A stretch of DNA of 64,000 bases from JAJRXR01 sp041987545 (GTDB lineage: Bacteria > Planctomycetota > Phycisphaerae > Phycisphaerales > UBA1924), in NCBI GenBank assembly GCA_041987545.1, contig JBHIWH010000007.1:1-64000 (forward strand), written 5' to 3'. Shown here in pieces: positions 60,142 through 64,000 of the stretch. The notes beneath the pieces were generated by a model that had not been told where the DNA came from, did not search any database, and worked only from the letters and a program-made list of their open reading frames with translations. The translations under genes were made by a program, and so were the position numbers. Within the stretch, counting starts at the first letter, position 1; every line of letters begins with the position of its first letter.

Positions 60142-61403
60142 GCCACCTCTTTCACCGTCTCGCCCCGCGCCCCGTTGCGTCGCCGCGAACGCCCGCGGCG
60201 GGCCCGGGCGCCCTTCCCTTCGCCCTCGTCCCGGAGGAACTCGGGCAGGGCGCTCCCGGCCGCGAGCCAGCCGCCCGGCTCACGCGTGGACAGCGACATG
60301 GAGCCCGGGTGGTCGAGATCTGCCCCGGGGGCCTCCGTCGTCACGATGATGCGGCCGACCGCCCCACGCCGCGACTTGGCCGAGACGCGCCGGGCCGCGG
60401 GCGCGTCCAGCTCGAGCAGGCCCAGCTCGACCAGGCACCTGGCCGCGTGCTGCCCGCCGCCGCCCAGCGGCGTCGAGACGCCCGCCCAGATCGCCTCGAC
60501 CGACACGAGGAACCCGCGGGAGCACGCGAGCGCCGCGACGCTGGCCGCGAGCGCGATCGCCAGCTCGCCCTCGCGCTCGCCCGCGCCGCGGACATCCGGC
60601 GCGAGCGCAACGACGACCCGGGGCGGCATCGGCGAGGACGACTGCCGCACGATCAGCTCGCCCAGAGCCGCGGACCGCTTCCACGAGATCAGCCGCGGGC
60701 TGTCTCCCGGCACGTAGGCGCGGAGGCCGAAGAACTCGTCGCTGACGCCGAGCCGCCCCGGGCGGGTCGCGCCCCGGTCGCCGGCGCTCGAGGCCGCGTC
60801 GATCACGAGCTCGCGGAGCTCGATCCTCGCCGGCGTCACGACCATCGACGCCGGCTGCGAGAAGATCACGCTCTTGCGGAACAGCCCGAACGGGAACGTC
60901 GTCGAGACCTCGAACCGGTCGAGCCCGATCGACCCCCGATGGATCGCGTTCACCCGCGCCCTCGCCCTGGCCCGACCGCCCGGCGCCAGGTGTACGACGT
61001 GGGCCCACCCGACCTCGATCCGCCCCGAGCCCTCGCGGTCGCGGGCGCCCAGCTCGCGGAGCAGCAGCGCGAACGCCGGCGATCGGCGCCCGCGGTGCCG
61101 CAGCTCGTACCCGAGCGTCCCGGCCTTGCCCGCCTCGAACGCGGGCGGCGCGATGCGACGAGCCCGCAGCCCCATCATCGCCGACCCGCTGATCAGACCC
61201 GACACGACGATCGCCCCCACCGCCATGCCGAACAGCCAGAACAGCAGGTTGTTCTGCGAGTTGACCGCGCCGATCGCAATGAACAGCGTCACCGCGATGT
61301 AAAGCAGCCCCGCGGGCCTGATCTCGTACCGCCTCCCGGCGACCTCGGCCCAGCCGCCGCCTCGCGGCTGTCGGGCTTCGGCTCGGGTGGCTCGTCGGCT
61401 CAT
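60138..61403 (-). CDS. DUF58 domain membrane protein
   Basis: A 421-residue protein. Two close N-terminal helices (about 28-70) are followed by an extracytoplasmic or cytoplasmic beta domain. FFGLRAYVPGDSPRLISWKRSAA, in its RAYVPGD and ISWKRSA parts, is the DUF58 signature, and the remainder resembles a vWA-like fold (PRVVVALAPDV). The last 35 residues are very basic. DUF58 proteins pair with transglutaminase-like and MoxR proteins; the biochemical role is unknown. It is followed by, and coupled to, the transglutaminase gene. Confidence 0.92.
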   Translation of the reverse strand: MSRRATRAEARQPRGGGWAEVAGRRYEIRPAGLLYIAVTLFIAIGAVNSQNNLLFWLFGMAVGAIVVSGLISGSAMMGLRARRIAPPAFEAGKAGTLGYELRHRGRRSPAFALLLRELGARDREGSGRIEVGWAHVVHLAPGGRARARARVNAIHRGSIGLDRFEVSTTFPFGLFRKSVIFSQPASMVVTPARIELRELVIDAASSAGDRGATRPGRLGVSDEFFGLRAYVPGDSPRLISWKRSAALGELIVRQSSSPMPPRVVVALAPDVRGAGEREGELAIALAASVAALACSRGFLVSVEAIWAGVSTPLGGGGQHAARCLVELGLLELDAPAARRVSAKSRRGAVGRIIVTTEAPGADLDHPGSMSLSTREPGGWLAAGSALPEFLRDEGEGKGARARRGRSRRRNGARGETVKEVA

Positions 61404-61408
61404 GGCGG

Positions 61409-61831
61409 CTACGGGGTCCGTGGCGGACGCATCAGGATCAGCACCTGCTCGCCCGACGTCGGGCGGGCGATGCTTGACCGTACGTCGTATTCGCCCTCCT
61501 TGGTCGCCCGGATCGTCATCCTCGGCGGAACACGCCCCCGCAGCGGGATCGAGAACGTCCCGTTCTCGTCCGTGTACCCCGTCGCCAGCACCGCCAGGCC
61601 CCCGCGGCCCGAGACCGGCGTGGCCACCTCGACCTTCAGTCCCGCGATCTCCCCCTCGCTCAGGCGGGGGTCGGTCGGGTTGACCAGGATCGCCCGCCCG
61701 ATCTCCCCGCGGATCGCGGTCCCCTGGACCCGGGTCGCGGTGCACCCGCCGAGGGCGGTGACGGCGGCCAACGCCGCGGGCACGCCCCAGCGGGCGAGGG
61801 TCATCCGACGGGTCCGAGCGTCAGCGTCCAT
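61409..61831 (-). CDS. Lipoprotein with carboxypeptidase-regulatory-like (Ig-type) domain
   Basis: A 140-residue lipoprotein: basic start, hydrophobic core and lipobox LGGC (Cys near residue 25). The mature part is a single beta-sandwich: GLKVEVATPV, TGYTDENGTFSIPL and PPRMTIRATKEGEYDV. This is the pattern of carboxypeptidase-regulatory-like/CNA-B-type domains (a strand, then T-D-x-x-G-x-F). ATG at 61829-61831 follows GGAGG at six bases. Its stop lies five bases before the DUF58 start, so the three genes down to the transglutaminase form one operon, perhaps with scpB upstream. Confidence 0.82.
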   Translation of the reverse strand: MDADARTRRMTLARWGVPAALAAVTALGGCTATRVQGTAIRGEIGRAILVNPTDPRLSEGEIAGLKVEVATPVSGRGGLAVLATGYTDENGTFSIPLRGRVPPRMTIRATKEGEYDVRSSIARPTSGEQVLILMRPPRTP

Positions 61832-61855
61832 GCCGAGCCTCCTCAATGTCCAGTC

Positions 61856-62443
61856 TCAGTCCTCGAGCCCCAGCTCGCCCGGCTTGGGCAGGCTCTTGAG
61901 CGACGGCAGCCCGAACACGTCGAGGAACTTGCTCGTGGTGCCGTACAGCATCGGGCGCCCGAGCTCCTCGGCCCGCCCCTTGATCGTGACCAGGTTCCGG
62001 TCCAGCAGCGTCCGGAGGATCTCCCCGCAGCCCACGCCCCGGATCCCCTCCAGGTCGGCCCGGGTGATCGGCTGGCGGTAGGCGATGATCGCCAGGGTCT
62101 CCAGGGCCGCGCGGCTCAGGCGGGTCGAGGCCCGCAGCCGCTGGAATCCGGCGACCGCCTCGGCGTGCTCGGGCAGCGTCATCACGCGGTACCCGCCCCC
62201 CACCTCCTCGATGCGGAACGCGTGCCCGCCCTCGGCGTAGGACTCGTTGAGCCTCGCGATCAGCTCGGCGACATGCTCGGGGGTGATCTCGGCGCCCAGG
62301 AGGGCGGTGAGCGCCTCGCCCAGCTTGGCCGCCGGCGCCGGGCGATCGGCGCACATCACCATCGCCTCGAGCTCTCGGAGCGGGTCTGTCTTGCGGGGCG
62401 TGTCCATGCCCGTGTCCGCCTCGTGTTCCATCACGTCGGTCAT
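61856..62443 (-). CDS. scpB: Segregation and condensation protein B
   Basis: A 195-residue ScpB, the winged-helix partner of ScpA that binds the SMC ATPase in chromosome condensation. The characteristic parts are present: LGEALTALLGAEITPEHVAELI, GGGYRVMTLPEHA, RLSRAALETLAIIAYRQPITRADLEGIRGVG and the C-terminal RPMLYGTTSKFLDVFGL. Length is typical. The ATG at 62441-62443 was chosen for the family N-terminus and because TACCAT lies six bases before it; the open frame extends up to 62518. Neither scpA nor smc is in the window. Confidence 0.94.
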   Translation of the reverse strand: MTDVMEHEADTGMDTPRKTDPLRELEAMVMCADRPAPAAKLGEALTALLGAEITPEHVAELIARLNESYAEGGHAFRIEEVGGGYRVMTLPEHAEAVAGFQRLRASTRLSRAALETLAIIAYRQPITRADLEGIRGVGCGEILRTLLDRNLVTIKGRAEELGRPMLYGTTSKFLDVFGLPSLKSLPKPGELGLED

Positions 62444-62455
62444 GGGCGGATGGTA
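62444..62455 (-). promoter_or_regulatory. TANNNT element for a probable leaderless scpB start
   Basis: On the minus strand TACCAT (62450-62455) lies six bases before the ATG at 62443, with no Shine-Dalgarno. Confidence 0.4.
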
Positions 62456-62499
62456 CCGCAGACGCGGGCGCCGCGCCCCGCCGCCCGACGATCGCCCAG

Positions 62500-62510
62500 T
62501 ATGATGGGCG
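62500..62510 (+). promoter_or_regulatory. TANNNT element (TATGAT) for a probable leaderless start
   Basis: TATGAT (62500-62505), five of six to TATAAT, lies five bases before the ATG at 62511. There is no Shine-Dalgarno and no clear -35. Confidence 0.45.
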
Positions 62511-63446
62511 ATGCCCACGCCCAGGGCGCTCCTGCCCTCGCAGCAGCACGCCTACCCCTCCCTGCCCGCCCTCGACGAGCAGACGCTGCACCGCCGCCGG
62601 GAGACGGTCTTCCTCGTCCTGGCCGGCCTCTTCCTCGCGACCCTGGCGATGCTCAACCTGCTGGGTATCACCCGGTTCATCGTCTTCGCCTCCTGGACCG
62701 AGGGCCAGGGCTGGAGCTGGGGCAGCTGGGGCGGGCTGAGCTTCGCGGTCGCCGTCGGCGTCCTGCCCTACCCCCTCACGTTCCTGTGCACGGACTTCAT
62801 CTCGGAGCTGTACGGCCGCAAGCGGGCCAACCAGGTCGTCTGGGTCGGCCTGCTGGTCAACGCCTGGGTGCTCGCCGTCCTCTGGCTCGGCTCGGCGCTG
62901 CCCGTCCAGCCCGAGATGGTCGAGTACGGCTCCGACTCCCTGGGGCGGACGATCACCGCCCCCGCGCTGCCCGAGCCGGTCTACACCGACGATGGCACGT
63001 TCGTCCGCTTCAACGACGACTGGACGTTCGCCCGGGTGCAGCAGCTGACGATGGGCGCGGTCGTCGCCTCGATGATCGCGTACCTGGCCGCCCAGTTCAT
63101 CGACGTGCAGGTGTTCCACTTCTGGAAGTGGCTGACCGGCGGGCGTCACCTTTGGCTCCGCAACAACGGGTCCACCGTGATCTCCCAGTTCGTCGACACG
63201 TTTGCCGTCATCGCGATCACGCACTTCTACGCCCGGGCGCTGCCGATCGACCACGACAGCCCGATCTGGCCCCAGCTCTGGGTGATGATCGGGACGGGGT
63301 ACGCCTTCAAGCTGGCGGCCGCCCTCATCGACACGCTGCCGTTCTACGCCGGGTCGGCCTGGCTGGGCCGGTACCTGCGCCTGCCCCCCGCGGGCGAGCA
63401 CGAGGGCCCGCCCCCCGGGGCGGCGGTCGAGGCGGGCGTCGGCTGA
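62511..63446 (+). CDS. yhhQ: Queuosine-precursor transporter (YhhQ family)
   Basis: A 311-residue protein with about six helices. Conserved blocks of the YhhQ/vitamin-uptake family are clear: LPYPLTFLCTDFISELYGRK after the second helix, then AAQFIDVQVFHFWKWLTGGRHLWLRNN and STVISQFVDTFAVI. The family imports queuosine precursors (preQ0/preQ1). A family-atypical periplasmic-side insert of about 40 residues (QPEMVEYG... FARVQQL) is present. It is divergent from scpB, 67 bp apart. The queD-like gene at 42118-42924 would fit the same pathway. Confidence 0.9.
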   Translation: MPTPRALLPSQQHAYPSLPALDEQTLHRRRETVFLVLAGLFLATLAMLNLLGITRFIVFASWTEGQGWSWGSWGGLSFAVAVGVLPYPLTFLCTDFISELYGRKRANQVVWVGLLVNAWVLAVLWLGSALPVQPEMVEYGSDSLGRTITAPALPEPVYTDDGTFVRFNDDWTFARVQQLTMGAVVASMIAYLAAQFIDVQVFHFWKWLTGGRHLWLRNNGSTVISQFVDTFAVIAITHFYARALPIDHDSPIWPQLWVMIGTGYAFKLAAALIDTLPFYAGSAWLGRYLRLPPAGEHEGPPPGAAVEAGVG

Positions 63447-63579
63447 GGCCGAGTTATCGGACCGGACCGACCCGGGGCAAGCACCCCAGAGGGGGCGCCC
63501 GGAGCCCCGTGGGCGTGAAGTGCCCCCCGCCGAACGCCGACATATCGATCCAAGGGGATCACCCGGGGAACCAGCCGAG
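63447..63579. other. 133-bp gap before the response regulator
   Basis: No gene is visible. There are several G/C runs that could fold (for example around 63475-63510) but no clear terminator with a T tract. TATCGAT near 63543 could belong to a promoter for the next gene. Confidence 0.3.
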
Positions 63580-64000
63580 ATGACCGCGCCCAGCCCGCAA
63601 GACCACGCCCTCAACGCCGGCGCCCCCCTCGTCCTGCTGGCCGACGACGAGCCGCACATCACGCTCGTGGTGTCGCGGAAGCTCCGCTCGGCGGGGCTGG
63701 AGGTGATCACGGCCGAGGACGGCGAGGAGGCCCTCGAGATGGCCCGCCAGCACGCGCCGGCGCTGGTCGTCACGGACCTGCAGATGCCCTACATGACCGG
63801 CATCGACCTGGCCCGCGCCCTCCGCGACGACCCGGCGACGAGCCAGATCCCGGTCGTCATGCTGACCGCCCGCGGCTACGTGCTCGACCCGGGTGAGCTG
63901 GAGAGCACGAACATCCGCTTCATCATGAGCAAGCCGTTCAGCGCCCGAGAGCTGCTGGACAAGGTGTCCGAACTGCTGCCGGACGCGCCCGGAGGCCTGA
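63580..64000 (+). CDS. Response-regulator receiver protein (cut by window edge)
   Basis: 140 codons are visible and the frame is still open at base 64000 (the TGA at the very end is out of frame). It has a CheY-like receiver domain: LADDEP (acidic pair), VVTDLQMPYMTG (phospho-acceptor Asp), VVMLTAR (Thr/Ala switch) and IMSKPFSARELL (Lys). The domain ends about 10 residues before the window edge, so an output domain could follow or the protein may be a stand-alone receiver. ATG at 63580 has GGGGAA about ten bases upstream. The partner kinase is not in the window. Confidence 0.93.
   Translation, partial: MTAPSPQDHALNAGAPLVLLADDEPHITLVVSRKLRSAGLEVITAEDGEEALEMARQHAPALVVTDLQMPYMTGIDLARALRDDPATSQIPVVMLTARGYVLDPGELESTNIRFIMSKPFSARELLDKVSELLPDAPGGL

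Noticed and set aside
63446..64000. Complete response regulator ending at the final TGA of the window
   Set aside because: The TGA at 63998-64000 is out of frame with the ATG at 63580; the gene runs past the window edge.

Overview
The window is high-GC bacterial chromosome, densely packed with genes. It most likely comes from a planctomycete, probably of the Phycisphaerae. Pointers are a prepilin-type protein with a C-terminal FDG motif, a secreted peptidase ending in dockerin-like EF-hand repeats, a DUF1579-like and a DUF2752 protein, several GroELs, and a T2SS of unusual composition. This placement rests on gene types, not on a marker gene. I saw no rRNA, tRNA, CRISPR array, transposase or prophage.

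Layout. 1-2.8 kb (minus): groEL, groES, a four-helix-bundle gene held in a cassette with heptad inverted repeats, then a second groEL cut by the window edge. 3-9.7 kb (plus): a secreted DUF1579-like protein, a lone nuoA, an EAL-CBS-GGDEF protein, DUF2752, two lipoproteins, a glycosyltransferase-like gene and a low-molecular-weight phosphatase. 9.7-14.3 kb (minus): a small membrane protein, sucB and sucA. 14.5-21.4 kb (minus): pstSCAB, with both permeases greatly enlarged.

21.5-41.3 kb (minus) is the centrepiece: a type II secretion/type IV pilus-like locus, gspF-G-H-I-J-K-L-(M+C)-D, followed by a small lipoprotein. gspE lies just beyond it on the plus strand (43.0-44.7 kb). The secretin GspD is about 3734 residues long. 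Between its N0 domain and its secretin core it carries about 39 tandem secretin_N-like modules, where ordinary GspD has three. GspM and GspC appear fused, GspE lacks most of its zinc cysteines, and the last gene could encode a pilotin. This is the strongest candidate for a poorly described system; the architecture could span an unusually deep periplasm.

42-55 kb: exported glutathione peroxidase, a fused double PTPS protein, a heptosyltransferase-like GT9 enzyme, serA-serC, another prepilin-like protein, a zinc-ribbon/GYF_2-like membrane protein, a lipoprotein prolyl isomerase coupled to a UbiA-like protein, a secreted M14 carboxypeptidase and RNase Y. A good sigma-70-type promoter lies about 370 bp upstream of rny. 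56-64 kb: a DUF4097-like lipoprotein, a PilZ protein, a transglutaminase/DUF58 pair, scpB, a queuosine-precursor transporter and a truncated response regulator.

Gene expression signals. Many genes overlap by four bases (ATGA, GTGA or TTGA), which suggests translational coupling. Several first-in-transcript genes have no Shine-Dalgarno but carry a TANNNT hexamer 5-8 bases before the start codon, which suggests leaderless mRNAs. A sigma-54-like element precedes groEL and an 11-bp direct repeat precedes pstS.
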